Shown here: positions 1-7,585 of the stretch, piece by piece
How the letters are laid out: every line of letters starts with the position of its first letter
Position numbering within the stretch: the stretch's first letter is position 1
Assembly: GCA_018667915.1 (NCBI GenBank)
Contig: JABIRI010000150.1
Span: 1-37,146, forward strand
Direction of reading: 5' to 3'
DNA: 37,146 bases
DNA from: Opitutaceae bacterium
GTDB lineage: Bacteria; Verrucomicrobiota; Verrucomicrobiia; Opitutales; Opitutaceae
Made by a program: the position numbers and the translations under genes
Notes under the pieces: generated by a model
What the model was told of the DNA's origin: nothing
The model's input: only the letters and a program-made list of their open reading frames with translations
The model's database searches: none

Positions 1-707
1 AACACATAGGCACCGGGGCGCATGGCTTGGACGCGTCCGTTGGCCGCAGTCGCGACGGCGCGGGCCGAAACACTGCAGCCGGGCCATACGTCGAGACTGG
101 GATTGATGGCGTCGCGGATACCGCACAGGTGAGCGAGTAAGGCGTCCACATCGGCGGTGCGCTGGCTATGATCGTGGCCGTAAAATTGGCCCTCATGAGT
201 ATAGAACCCAGCGAGCGTCGTGAGGGGCTCAGCGGCGATGAATTCGGCGATACGTTTCGCAGCGTCGTCCTGCCGAATCCCCTCGCGGTTAAGACCTGTA
301 TCCACGGCGATCATAACTGAAACGGGACGATTGACGCGTTGGATCAGGGGCAGAAATGCATCCAGGTGCGCCTCGCTGGTAACGGCCAAACGCAGCTCGT
401 CGAGTTGGTCGGCGAGGGCGGCGATACGTGGCGCTTGTCTGAGATCGACTAAGGAGTGGGCGATAAAAATCTCCCGCACGCCGCTGGATAGCATGGTTTC
501 AGCTTCGCCAAGTTTGGCACAGGTCAGGCCCTTCGCGCCTAACTCTAATTGCCGTCGGGCGATGGGCACCAGCTTGTGGGTTTTGATGTGCGGCCGCAGT
601 GCGATGCCAGCGACGTCACAGGCTTGCTGCATGTTGCGCAGGTTTCGGTCCAGCCGGTCTTCGTAAACCAGAATACTGGGGGTGAGGAGGTCGTCGAGAG
701 AGGTCAC
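1..707 (-). CDS. D-threonine aldolase / D-serine dehydratase-like PLP protein (alanine racemase N-terminal fold), 3' end outside window
   Basis: The reverse strand reads open from a GTG at 707 to the window edge (235 codons), so the C-terminus is missing. The protein begins VTSLDDLLTPSILVYEDRL and carries RPHIKTHK at residues 38-45, the motif that holds the PLP lysine in the D-threonine aldolase/DSD1 family (alanine-racemase-type TIM barrel). It continues with GAKGLTCAKLGEAE, also typical of that family. Members cleave or dehydrate D-3-hydroxy amino acids; the metal-binding C-terminal domain that would separate the two activities is not in view. The GTG overlaps the TGA of the upstream SDR gene as GTGA, which fixes the start and implies translational coupling in the 2402-to-1 operon. 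It could also be a non-catalytic family member. Fold confidence is high; substrate is unknown. Confidence 0.85.
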   Translation of the reverse strand, partial: MTSLDDLLTPSILVYEDRLDRNLRNMQQACDVAGIALRPHIKTHKLVPIARRQLELGAKGLTCAKLGEAETMLSSGVREIFIAHSLVDLRQAPRIAALADQLDELRLAVTSEAHLDAFLPLIQRVNRPVSVMIAVDTGLNREGIRQDDAAKRIAEFIAAEPLTTLAGFYTHEGQFYGHDHSQRTADVDALLAHLCGIRDAINPSLDVWPGCSVSARAVATAANGRVQAMRPGAYV

Positions 708-1465
708 GGGGTGATATTGCCGATCTGGCTGATGCCCATGCCGCCATCGACGGCGAGCACCTGACCGGTTATGTATCCGGCTGCTGGTGACAGTAGGAAT
801 GAGACCGCGCCGGCGCAGTCTTCCGGCGTGCCGAGGCGATTGAGGAGGGTGCGTTTGGCGTAGAGTTCGGCTCCGGCGGGATCCTGATTCAACCAACGTT
901 CGGTGAGGGGCGTGCGCATTATGCCGGGGGCGATGCCGTTTACCCGGATGTCGTGGGCCGCGAGCGCTTGGGCAAGGGTGCGGGTCATCATGACGAGCGC
1001 GCCTTTGGAGGTGTCGTAGGCACTCGAATCAATCTCGGCTTGTTGCCCGTTGATGGAGGACGTGATCACGATCGCTCCGGCACGCTTCCGTTCGACCATG
1101 GCGCGGGCGAACGCCTGCACTAAAAAATAGGTGGCACGCACATTGAGGTTTTGAGTGCGATCCCAGCGCTCGAGATCCATTTCGAGGAAGGGGATGTCGA
1201 AGATGCTGCCTGCGTTGCAGACGAGTAGGTTGAGGTCCGGCTGGGCGGAAAACGCGTCGGTGAGGAGCTGGGCCGGAGCGTTCGTATCGAGCAGGTCGGA
1301 CTGCAGGTAAGGCGCATTTTTAGGCAACCCACCCGGGCGTTCATCATGGCCGTGAAAAACGACGTCGGCTCCGGACTCGATCAGCCCGAGGCCGATGCCG
1401 AGGCCGAGGCCGCGCGACGAGCCTGTGACGAGGGCGGCGTTACCCGAGAGCGAGAGGGTTTCCAT
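704..1465 (-). CDS. SDR family NAD(P)-dependent oxidoreductase
   Basis: Classical short-chain dehydrogenase of 253 aa, the usual length. Seen: the cofactor motif TGSSRGLG at 14-21, NAG at 84-86, N108, catalytic S137, and YDTSK giving Y150 and K154. The end VDGGMGISQIGNITP is typical. The tetrad is complete, so it should be an active alcohol, sugar or sugar-acid dehydrogenase in the cytoplasm. The start ATG at 1465 lies inside the 3' end of the amidohydrolase gene (26-nt overlap), and its TGA overlaps the GTG of the next gene by 4 nt. It is therefore the middle gene of a tightly coupled three-gene operon. The substrate cannot be read from sequence; a hydroxy acid or 2-keto-3-deoxy sugar acid is plausible from the setting. 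Confidence 0.93.
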   Translation of the reverse strand: METLSLSGNAALVTGSSRGLGLGIGLGLIESGADVVFHGHDERPGGLPKNAPYLQSDLLDTNAPAQLLTDAFSAQPDLNLLVCNAGSIFDIPFLEMDLERWDRTQNLNVRATYFLVQAFARAMVERKRAGAIVITSSINGQQAEIDSSAYDTSKGALVMMTRTLAQALAAHDIRVNGIAPGIMRTPLTERWLNQDPAGAELYAKRTLLNRLGTPEDCAGAVSFLLSPAAGYITGQVLAVDGGMGISQIGNITP

Positions 1466-2402
1466 CTTTCAGTTGAAGAAGGTTGAGCAGATTGTCGCAC
1501 GTCACCACCCGATGAAGTGCGGGCGGAAGCGCGTCGAGACAGGCGGCTTCCTCCGCGTAGGTGCTGCGCAGTGACATGGTGTTGTCGACGTAGCTTTGAA
1601 ACGGGGTATCGGACCCCCAAATGAGTTTGGTCGGGTAAGCCTCGGCCAACGCGAGTAGCACGGCGGCCGGGTTGCTGTAGTCGGCGTCGAAACGACGTTC
1701 CGGAGGAGCGATATTGGGGAATCCTTTGACGGCGCAATCGCAGTGAATCCGATGGGCGGAGCAATCGAACCACGTGTTCGGGAGAGCTGCGACGCGGTCG
1801 AGGCATTCGCGGTCATAGCGACAAGAATGGGCCAGACAGAAACGCACGTCGGGTGTGGCCTCGGCGACCTTTAGAATGCTGGTGGCTTGTGCCCAAGTGT
1901 CGGCGGGGTCGACGCTCGAGTGAATGATGAAGGGCAGATCAAATTCTGCGGCAAACTCTAGGAAACCACGGCCGGTGGTGAGCAGCGCTTCGACATCGGA
2001 TTGAATCATGGTGGGCTGAATTTTCAGACCATAGAACGGATACCTGAGACGGAGTTCGCGGAGCTTGGCGAGTTGGGCCGCGGGTTCGCGCATGGGGTCG
2101 AGGATCGCGAAGGGGATCGTGTGGGCGCCGAGGTCAGGGTAGAGCTCGTAGATCTCCTGAAACATACGCTCGTTTTCGAACGCGTAGGGAACGGCCTCGA
2201 GTCCGCCGGGCACGATTTCCTTGCGACGCATGGCCTCCAAATCGAACGAAAGATTATTCACCATCGGGAAAACGACCCAACGATCGACGCCACAGTGGCG
2301 ACCTTCAGTTACCATCTGAGGCAGATCCTGAGCGTAGGGGTGGTAGCTGTTGAGGTAGAAATAAGGATCTACGCCGAGGTGGTTGTGGCAGTCGATGATC
2401 AC
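1440..2402 (-). CDS. Amidohydrolase family 2 (metal-dependent TIM-barrel hydrolase)
   Basis: From the GTG at 2402 this is a 320-aa protein of the Amidohydro_2 type. The metal and catalytic set is visible: DCHNH with H6 and H8 at the N-terminus, K127 in YGLKIQP, H161 in FIIHSS, H192 in LAHS, and D265 in WGSDTPF. Such proteins hydrolyse lactones or amides, or decarboxylate aromatic or keto acids. The frame stays open upstream to a GTG at 2525, but that stretch is the end of a REP-like repeat and reads MGRALRPT, so it is unlikely to be protein. The HNH motif normally sits within about ten residues of the N-terminus, hence GTG 2402. No good ribosome binding site precedes it, so the start is moderately certain. 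First gene of the operon, divergent from the aminotransferase. Confidence 0.87.
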   Translation of the reverse strand: MIIDCHNHLGVDPYFYLNSYHPYAQDLPQMVTEGRHCGVDRWVVFPMVNNLSFDLEAMRRKEIVPGGLEAVPYAFENERMFQEIYELYPDLGAHTIPFAILDPMREPAAQLAKLRELRLRYPFYGLKIQPTMIQSDVEALLTTGRGFLEFAAEFDLPFIIHSSVDPADTWAQATSILKVAEATPDVRFCLAHSCRYDRECLDRVAALPNTWFDCSAHRIHCDCAVKGFPNIAPPERRFDADYSNPAAVLLALAEAYPTKLIWGSDTPFQSYVDNTMSLRSTYAEEAACLDALPPALHRVVTCDNLLNLLQLKDGNPLALG

Positions 2403-2500
2403 GGGGTGGGGAGGTTTGCGAAGTTTCGGTTCTAACCAAATCGCGATGGGATTAAATATCAATCCGATGTCGGCCGAGAGGGCGAGCGGGAAGCGTGAAA

Positions 2501-2573
2501 CTGTCGGGCGTAAAGCCCGACCCACGTTGGGCAGCGCGTGTTGTATGGGTGGGTCAGGCTATACGCCCGACAG
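2501..2573. repeat. REP-like nested inverted repeat, copy 1
   Basis: Two 25-nt arms (2501-2525 and 2549-2573) are inverted copies of each other with two mismatches. The left arm is itself a hairpin: stem GTCGGGC / GCCCGAC with a five-base loop at 2503-2521. It lies between divergent genes. Four more copies occur at 24551, 25722, 28570 and 31523. Doublets of imperfect palindromes like this resemble bacterial REP/BIME elements. Confidence 0.9.
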
Positions 2574-2630
2574 CGCCACCAAAGGTTGCGTCCCTTTTGG
2601 AAAATTGCTGAAGTAACGTTATTCGAATCG

Positions 2631-2644
2631 GATGAAATTTCATT
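2631..2644. promoter_or_regulatory. Candidate operator palindrome, site 1
   Basis: GATGAAATTTCATT is a near-perfect 14-bp palindrome ending 15 bp before the aminotransferase start. The same motif occurs at 13038-13051 and 23568-23581, always between divergent genes. The bound factor is unknown; the position would suit a repressor. Role inferred from recurrence only. Confidence 0.5.
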
Positions 2645-2659
2645 ACCCTATTTTCGATC

Positions 2660-3998
2660 ATGCCCTACACTTTTTCTCGCTCTCAGGAACTCTTTAAACG
2701 CGCCCATGGCAGTATTGCCGGCGGCATTAATAGTGGGATCCGTTTGCTCGAGAAACCGGTGCCGTTGTATTTCGATCGAGGCGACGGATCACGGGTGTGG
2801 GACGTCGATGGTAACGAGTATATCGACTTTCAGTTGGGCCAAGGCGCGCTGCTTTACGGTCATGCACCGGCCGGCCTCGCCGATGCGATTGCAGCTCAGG
2901 CGAAGTTAGGTCTGCACTGGGCAGCCCAGAGTGAGCTGGAATTGGATGTGGCGGAACGGATCCAGCGTATGGTGCCTGCGGCGGAGTTGGTGCGGTTCAA
3001 TAACTCCGCGACCGAGGCCGTGATGGCGGCGTTTCGTCTGGCGCGGACGCATACGGGCCGACGATTGATCCTGAAGTTCGAAGGCCACTATCATGGCTGG
3101 GGCGATGAAGGACTGGTCGGTTTTGCGAATCCGCCGAGCACCTGGGATGATCCCGAGTCACCCGGGCGGGCGCATCCGAGTAAAGGTATCATCTCCGAGG
3201 TGACCACAGTTTGTGGTAGCGCGTTGGAATGACGTCGACCACCTGCGTCGTCGCGTCGCCGAATTTAAGGGGCAAATTGCGGCGATCGTCTGTGAGCCAG
3301 CCATGTGCAACACCTGCTGCATCGAGCCGGGCGAGGGCATGTTGGAGACGATTCGCGAGCTTTGTGATCAGGAAGACATGCTCATGATTGCCGACGAAAC
3401 GATTACGGGTTTCCGCTTCGGTCCGGGTGGCGCGCAAAGCTACTATGGCGTGCATCCGGACCTCACTGTGTTCGGTAAAGCGATTGGTGGCGGCACTCCA
3501 TTTGCGGCGCTGGCCGGGACGCGTGCGGCGATGGCGAAAATTATTTCGGGCGAGTCGATGCATGCCGGCACGTTGAATGCGAATCCACTGTGTTTGGCGG
3601 CCAGCCGCTGGTGTCTGGATCAAGTGATCGAGCGCGGTGCCGAAAGTCCGGCGAAGCTGAATCGATTGGGACAAAAACTGATGGCCGGACTGAGAGCATT
3701 GGCGGATGAGCATGATGTGCCGCTGCGTCCGCAAGGACCGGGATTGGCGTTTCACTCCTTGATGGTAAAGCCGGGTGCCGACGAACGGCCGGTGCAGAAT
3801 TATCGGGACTATGCGGAGCTGCAGGACGTCCCACGTTGGACACATCTACGGCTTTGTTTGTTGGAAGAAGGCGTGCGGGCGATCGAGCGTGGATTGTGGT
3901 CGATCAGCTTTGCTCACACGGAGACCGATATTGACGAAGCGCTCGAACGATGCGCGGTGGCATTTAAGCGTCACGCGGAAGGTTGGCCTGAAGCGTGA
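2660..3998 (+). pseudogene. Class-III PLP aminotransferase (glutamate-1-semialdehyde aminotransferase-like), interrupted by a +1 frameshift
   Basis: The first frame runs from the ATG at 2660 and stops at 3232. The matching C-terminal part continues in another frame from about 3213 to 3998. Joined, they give one protein of about 445 aa. The N-terminal part has the substrate and PLP region (FNNSATEAVMAAFRLAR, FEGHYHGWGDE). The C-terminal part has IADETITGFR with the PLP-ring aspartate and TVFGKAIGGG with the Schiff-base lysine. Removing one T from the run at 3210-3212 restores ...EVTTVVVARWND, which fits the family. The gene is either a young pseudogene, programmed to frameshift, or hit by a sequencing error. 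Relatives of GSA aminomutase move amino groups between carbons or onto keto acids; outside a haem cluster, a catabolic aminotransferase is more likely. It is followed by M81 and RidA genes (27-nt gap), probably co-transcribed. Confidence 0.85.
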
Positions 3999-4025
3999 GG
4001 CGAAGTCGCCCCTGACTCACCGCTC

Positions 4026-5534
4026 ATGAGTGCCCGCATTCTCTTCGGCAGTTTCTTTCACGAGACACATACGTTTCTCGAGGAATCCACCGCATGGGAG
4101 GATTTTATGGTTACCCGAGATGCGGACATTTTGGCGAAGCAGGGTGACGGTTCTCCGACCGATGGATTTTTAACCACTGCAGGAGAACTGGGACTGACGG
4201 TCGTGCCTACGGTGGATGCGCGCGTATTCCCCAGTGGCATGGTGGAAGATGCGGCGCTCGAAACGTTTTGGCAGGAGTTTTCTGAACGGGCGCGACCGGC
4301 GCTGGCGGAAGGAATTGATGCTATCTTTTTGGTCCTGCACGGCGCGATGGTGACGGCATCGCTGACTGATCCGGAGGGAGAATTATTGGAGCGAATCCGG
4401 GCGCTGCCGGGCGCGGGGGACTTACCGATCTTCGGGGTTTTTGATTTGCATGCGAATTTGACCGAACGGCAGTGTCGGCTCGTCAACGGACTGGTGGCGT
4501 ATCGCGAGAATCCCCACACGGACGCGAGAGATGCAGCGGTGCGTGCGACACAGTTGATGGGGCGGGCATTGAGCGAAGGTGCTCAGTTGCGTATGACCCT
4601 ATGTCGGCTGCCGATTGTCTGGGCTCCGCCCGGCACCGGCACGGCAACGGATCCGATGCGAGCATTGCGCGCAGCCATGGCGGAAGTGGAAGCAACCAAC
4701 CCTGCGGTGTGGGCGGGCAATGTGGTCTCAGGGTTTTCGTTTGCGGATACACCGGACACGGGAGTTTCGCTGAGCCTGGTGCATACCGGAGGGGTCGAAA
4801 CGGTGCGGGACGACCTGGAGCGCATGGCGCGTTTGGCTTGGGAGTTGCGGGCGAAAGGCGTCGTGAATTATCCAACGGTGGATGCGGTTTTGCGTGAGTT
4901 GTCCGCGCCGACGAACGGTCCGATTATACTGGTGGAGCCCTCCGATAACATCGGTGGCGGAGCGCCGGGGGATGGCACGGGAGTATTGCGCGGCTTGCTT
5001 GAGCACGGGACCCCAAATGCGTTGGTAGCGATCAACGATCCGGTGGCGGTGGAGCGTTTAGCGGCAATCTCGATCGGCGATTCACTGACCGTTTCGATTG
5101 GAGGCAAAGGCTCTCCGCTAGATCCCGGTCCGGTGGAGGCCGCCGTCACCTTGGTCTCGAGGAGCGATGGGGAATTTCAATTGGAAGATCCTAATAGTCA
5201 TTTGGCGTCGATGAACGGCACTTCGATCGCGATGGGACCCTCTGCGGTCGTGCGCGCGGGGGGCGTGACGATCCTGCTGACGAGCCGCAAAACACCGCCG
5301 TTTGATCTCGGCCAGTTTCGGAGTCAGGGCATTGAACCGACCGATTTTGCGGTGATCGGGGTAAAGGGGGCCGTCGCGCATCGACGGGCTTACGATCCGA
5401 TTATGAGCGCGACATTTTTTGTCGATACGCCGGGCCCGTGTCGCAGTGATTTGACCGCGTTTCCGTGGCAACACCTCCGTCGTCCGGTTTGGCCGCTCGA
5501 CGATATTACTGAACCTCAATTCCAAATTTCATGA
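4026..5534 (+). CDS. M81 family metallohydrolase (MlrC / microcystinase C-like)
   Basis: 502 aa, the usual length for MlrC-like proteins. N-terminal catalytic domain: FFHETHTF at 10-17, VLHGAMV at 103-109, and the zinc motif DLHANL at 140-145 with a further histidine H164 in ENPHTD. The C-terminal MlrC domain is marked by VEPSDNIGGGAPGDGTG near 300. The founding member cleaves the linear tetrapeptide left from microcystin; most relatives in marine bacteria have no tested substrate and sit in amino acid or amide catabolic clusters. Cytoplasmic, no signal peptide. The gene lies 27 nt after the aminotransferase, and its TGA overlaps the RidA ATG (ATGA), so the three act as one unit. An amidase acting on an acylated amino compound is the likely role. 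Confidence 0.9.
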   Translation: MSARILFGSFFHETHTFLEESTAWEDFMVTRDADILAKQGDGSPTDGFLTTAGELGLTVVPTVDARVFPSGMVEDAALETFWQEFSERARPALAEGIDAIFLVLHGAMVTASLTDPEGELLERIRALPGAGDLPIFGVFDLHANLTERQCRLVNGLVAYRENPHTDARDAAVRATQLMGRALSEGAQLRMTLCRLPIVWAPPGTGTATDPMRALRAAMAEVEATNPAVWAGNVVSGFSFADTPDTGVSLSLVHTGGVETVRDDLERMARLAWELRAKGVVNYPTVDAVLRELSAPTNGPIILVEPSDNIGGGAPGDGTGVLRGLLEHGTPNALVAINDPVAVERLAAISIGDSLTVSIGGKGSPLDPGPVEAAVTLVSRSDGEFQLEDPNSHLASMNGTSIAMGPSAVVRAGGVTILLTSRKTPPFDLGQFRSQGIEPTDFAVIGVKGAVAHRRAYDPIMSATFFVDTPGPCRSDLTAFPWQHLRRPVWPLDDITEPQFQIS

Positions 5535-5932
5535 ACCATCCCGCAGTATCCTATCCGCGCGAAGCCGGCACTCCGGTTTCGCATCTTCCTTTCAGTCCAG
5601 CCGTTCAGGTCGGCGATCTGATTTTCGTTTCCGGTCAGGCTTCGGTCGACCTGACCGGCAAAATTGTGACGGACACGTTTGAGGGCGAGTTCCGTCGATC
5701 AATTGAAAACCTGCGGGCCGTGCTAGAGACCTCCGGTAGTGATCTGGCCCACGTGGTGAAGACACACAACTTTGTGCGAGATCCGGAAGACGTGCCAAAA
5801 TTCAACGAGCTTTACCGGGAGTATTTTGATGCTCCGTATCCCGCCCGCACGACGATCACGAGTTGCTTGGGTAAAAACCTGAAGTTCGAGATGGACTGCA
5901 TCGCCGTGCCGAAGACGGCGCCGTCAGCCTGA
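5531..5932 (+). CDS. RidA family protein (enamine/imine deaminase, YjgF/UK114 type)
   Basis: 133 aa, full length for a RidA monomer (these form trimers). Seen: VGDLIFVSGQASVD near 26-39 and the C-terminal signature YPARTTITSCLGKNLKFEMDC, cut here to its core ARTTITS around 110-116, whose arginine binds the substrate carboxylate. RidA proteins hydrolyse reactive 2-aminoacrylate-like enamines or imines released by PLP enzymes. That fits its coupling by ATGA overlap to the M81 gene and its closeness to a PLP aminotransferase. It may instead be a pathway-specific deaminase or lactamase of the same fold. It ends the operon; an imperfect inverted repeat (5948-5957 with 5971-5980) follows. Confidence 0.92.
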   Translation: MNHPAVSYPREAGTPVSHLPFSPAVQVGDLIFVSGQASVDLTGKIVTDTFEGEFRRSIENLRAVLETSGSDLAHVVKTHNFVRDPEDVPKFNELYREYFDAPYPARTTITSCLGKNLKFEMDCIAVPKTAPSA

Positions 5933-5947
5933 GGTTTTCCCACGAAA

Positions 5948-5980
5948 GGGCACGAAACCGTCAGCCCGATTTTTGTGCCC
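5948..5980 (+). terminator. Possible terminator or repeat hairpin after the RidA gene
   Basis: GGGCACGAAA at 5948-5957 pairs with TTTTGTGCCC at 5971-5980 (nine of ten positions), 16 nt after the RidA stop. There is no T-run after the stem, so intrinsic termination is uncertain. The sequence also belongs to the repeat mosaic that fills this gap. Confidence 0.35.
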
Positions 5981-5983
5981 ACG

Positions 5984-6075
5984 GACGAAGCGCGCAAGTG
6001 CCTAGATGGTGCGCCAGATCGGTGCGCCCCGAAGGGGTGATGATACGGGTGCCCGATTCGGGCAGTTGAAGAACA
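5984..6075 (+). repeat. Structured interspersed repeat, copy A (about 92 bp)
   Basis: This stretch is the reverse complement, at roughly 80% identity by eye, of 7690-7783 on the far side of the TIM-barrel gene. It contains successive small hairpins: GCGCC/GGTGC, GCCCC gaa GGGG, and TGCCCGA/TCGGGCA. In the other copy the first stem is a perfect GCGCC/GGCGC and the third uses different outer pairs, so pairing is kept while sequence changes. Rest of the 5933-6327 gap: a purine-rich unit (6103-6147) and an inverted-repeat pair (6162-6257). No gene is seen. Confidence 0.7.
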
Positions 6076-6102
6076 ACACCCAGAATCCGTGGGGCTGGTC
6101 TA

Positions 6103-6147
6103 TTTAACAGGAGGTAGCCGAGGAAGGGGAGACGGGTGGATGGAGCT
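6103..6147 (+). repeat. Purine-rich direct repeat unit, copy 1 of 4
   Basis: A 45-bp unit with core ACAGGAGG...GGGGAG...GGATGGAGCT. Related copies lie at 7274-7315, 7513-7559 and 7585-7630 in the same orientation. At 6103 and at 7274 the unit is followed by the same second block (ATTGCCACA..GGCACAAAA), so a composite repeat exists in two places. Confidence 0.6.
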
Positions 6148-6161
6148 GGGGTGTCTTAGGA

Positions 6162-6257
6162 TTGCCACAGGAGGCACAAAAGACACAAAACCAGCACGAC
6201 ACGGTGAGTTTTGAGTTTCAAATTAGAGTCATGTGCTTTCTGTGCCTCATGTGGCAA
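6162..6257. repeat. Long inverted repeat closing the 5'-side mosaic
   Basis: The 25-nt arms 6162-6186 and 6233-6257 are inverted copies (TTGCCACA.GAGGCACA core) with five mismatches by eye, separated by 46 nt. The arm sequence belongs to the GGCACAAAA-type periodic intergenic repeat seen again at 7314-7339. It ends 71 bp from the 3' end of the TIM-barrel gene. Confidence 0.65.
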
Positions 6258-6327
6258 AACTAGCAGTGTGCTGGCTTAGTTCTTTTTGTTACCTTCTGGG
6301 CAAATAGCGATAGACGGGAGGCGTGGC

Positions 6328-7164
6328 TTACCGAATTGGCTGCGTGGATTTCCAGGTGCGGCGGAGGTCTTTGATGAGGGCTTGGGCGTCTTGCCAGGTG
6401 TCGCCGAAACAACTGAGTCCGTAGGCGGGGGCGGCGTTGCCGAGTTCGGGGACGGCGAGGACGGGTGCCGTCGTCTTCTGTGCATGCAGGTGCGTGAAAA
6501 GTCCGTTGAGGTAAGTGAGCCAATCGCGGTATTCGGGGGTGCGGCGACCGTTGGGGGTGAGCACGGGAATTTGGCAGTGATGGCCGTTGAAGGGGCGGAG
6601 ATGAAACTGGGTGGCTGCGTTGAGGTGCTCGACGGGTTTGCGCAGTCGCTCCCAATAGGTGCCGGGGGCGTGATGACGGACAACCGCAAAGTGGGAGTGA
6701 TCGAGGCAGAGCGGCAGGGTCGTCTTATGTTGGCGTCGAAATCCGCGGGTCAGGGCAAGGGTATTTTCCGGAGTTTCGGTAAAGGTGTCGCGATGCGTTT
6801 CGATGGCGTAGGGCAGATCGAAATCACGTGCGACCGCGTCGATGTGGATCGCCAGTTTAATCATGTCGGCTAACGACGAATCCGTGTCGCCGAGCTGGAT
6901 GCCAAGGGCAACGGCGCCGAGTTTTTTGGCGGCGCGGAACTGAGCCTTAACCGGAGTGGGTTTCCCGAAACTGGCAACGGCAAGGTATTGCAGTGACCCG
7001 CGTTCGGCGAGCTCGGGAATGGGAGCTGAAAAGAGTCCGTCACAACCGGCATCGGCGACAGCCGCGAATTTCTTAGCCCACGACCACTCGCGCGACTGGG
7101 AAGGATACTGGCGCAACGACCAAAGCGTTCCGAAAATGTGAAGCGGACGGGTGGATATACTCAT
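6328..7164 (-). CDS. Sugar phosphate isomerase/epimerase-like TIM-barrel protein (xylose isomerase-like, AP_endonuc_2 fold)
   Basis: 278 aa, a normal length for the family. The metal-binding set of an epimerase is readable: E122 in AIETHRDTF, D155 in CLDHSHF, H188 in QFHLRPFNGHH, and E240 in AVPELG. Such enzymes isomerise or epimerise ketoses or act as inosose-type dehydratases, and often travel with Gfo/Idh/MocA dehydrogenases, which are present from 11022 to 13024. No signal peptide. The start ATG at 7164 gives MSISTRPLHIFGTLWSL, with the first beta strand in place. It stands alone: 395 bp of repeats lie downstream and 690 bp of repeats upstream. Inverted copies of a structured repeat bracket it, so it may have been inserted or moved as a unit. 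Exact substrate is unknown. Confidence 0.87.
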   Translation of the reverse strand: MSISTRPLHIFGTLWSLRQYPSQSREWSWAKKFAAVADAGCDGLFSAPIPELAERGSLQYLAVASFGKPTPVKAQFRAAKKLGAVALGIQLGDTDSSLADMIKLAIHIDAVARDFDLPYAIETHRDTFTETPENTLALTRGFRRQHKTTLPLCLDHSHFAVVRHHAPGTYWERLRKPVEHLNAATQFHLRPFNGHHCQIPVLTPNGRRTPEYRDWLTYLNGLFTHLHAQKTTAPVLAVPELGNAAPAYGLSCFGDTWQDAQALIKDLRRTWKSTQPIR

Positions 7165-7273
7165 GCGAAAAGGTTAGGATTTTTTGAGTCAGGATTATTT
7201 TTCACCACGTCTATGAATGAAATGAATGGCCTGACATGGCCACGAATAACACGAAAGCTAAGAGGCCGGGATT

Positions 7274-7341
7274 ATTTCACAGGAGGGAGCAGAGGTAGGG
7301 GAGGCAGGCTGGAATTGCCACAAAGAGGCACAAAAGGCGCA
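7274..7341 (+). repeat. Composite repeat: purine-rich unit copy 2 plus GGCACAAAA block
   Basis: The purine-rich unit (7274-7315) is followed at once by the TTGCCACAAAGAGGCACAAAA block (7314-7334), in the same order as at 6103-6193. Upstream, 7234-7256 also has the loosely periodic GCCACGAATAACACGAAAGC tract. The 690-bp gap 7165-7854 holds these repeats, a 16-bp palindrome, two more purine units, a structured repeat and a long inverted repeat. I see no gene in it. Confidence 0.6.
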
Positions 7342-7364
7342 TGATCGAGAGCGGTTGTCGGGTG

Positions 7365-7380
7365 TGAGCCTATAGGCTCA
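7365..7380. promoter_or_regulatory. Perfect 16-bp palindrome
   Basis: TGAGCCTATAGGCTCA is identical on both strands. It lies 200 bp upstream of the TIM-barrel gene start inside the repeat mosaic. It could be a protein binding site or a piece of a repeat; nothing else in the window matches it. Confidence 0.35.
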
Positions 7381-7512
7381 TCGCGGCAGTATGGTTTTGT
7401 GCATTTTTGCGGCCCAAAATCTTTTTTGGAATGACTCTGTTATTCTCGGTTCCCTCATGGGGATGGAAGAGGACTAAGAGGTTCAGGGGCAAAGGGCTTG
7501 CGCACTGAATCT

Positions 7513-7559
7513 GTTTTACAGGAGGGAGCGGAGAAAGGGGAGCTAGGTGAATGGAGCTA
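7513..7559 (+). repeat. Purine-rich direct repeat unit, copy 3 of 4
   Basis: Begins TTTTACAGGAGGGAGCGGAG and ends in GAATGGAGCT, aligning with 6103-6147 along its whole length. It is followed by TATTTTGAA, which also follows copy 4. Confidence 0.6.
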
Positions 7560-7585
7560 TTTTGAAGGCTGAGAGGCTGGCTGAT

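Noticed and set aside
220-666. Plus-strand open frame of 148 codons
   Set aside because: It runs antisense to the DTA-like gene, whose reverse-strand protein shows clear family motifs, and its own product is arginine/serine-rich with no recognisable fold.
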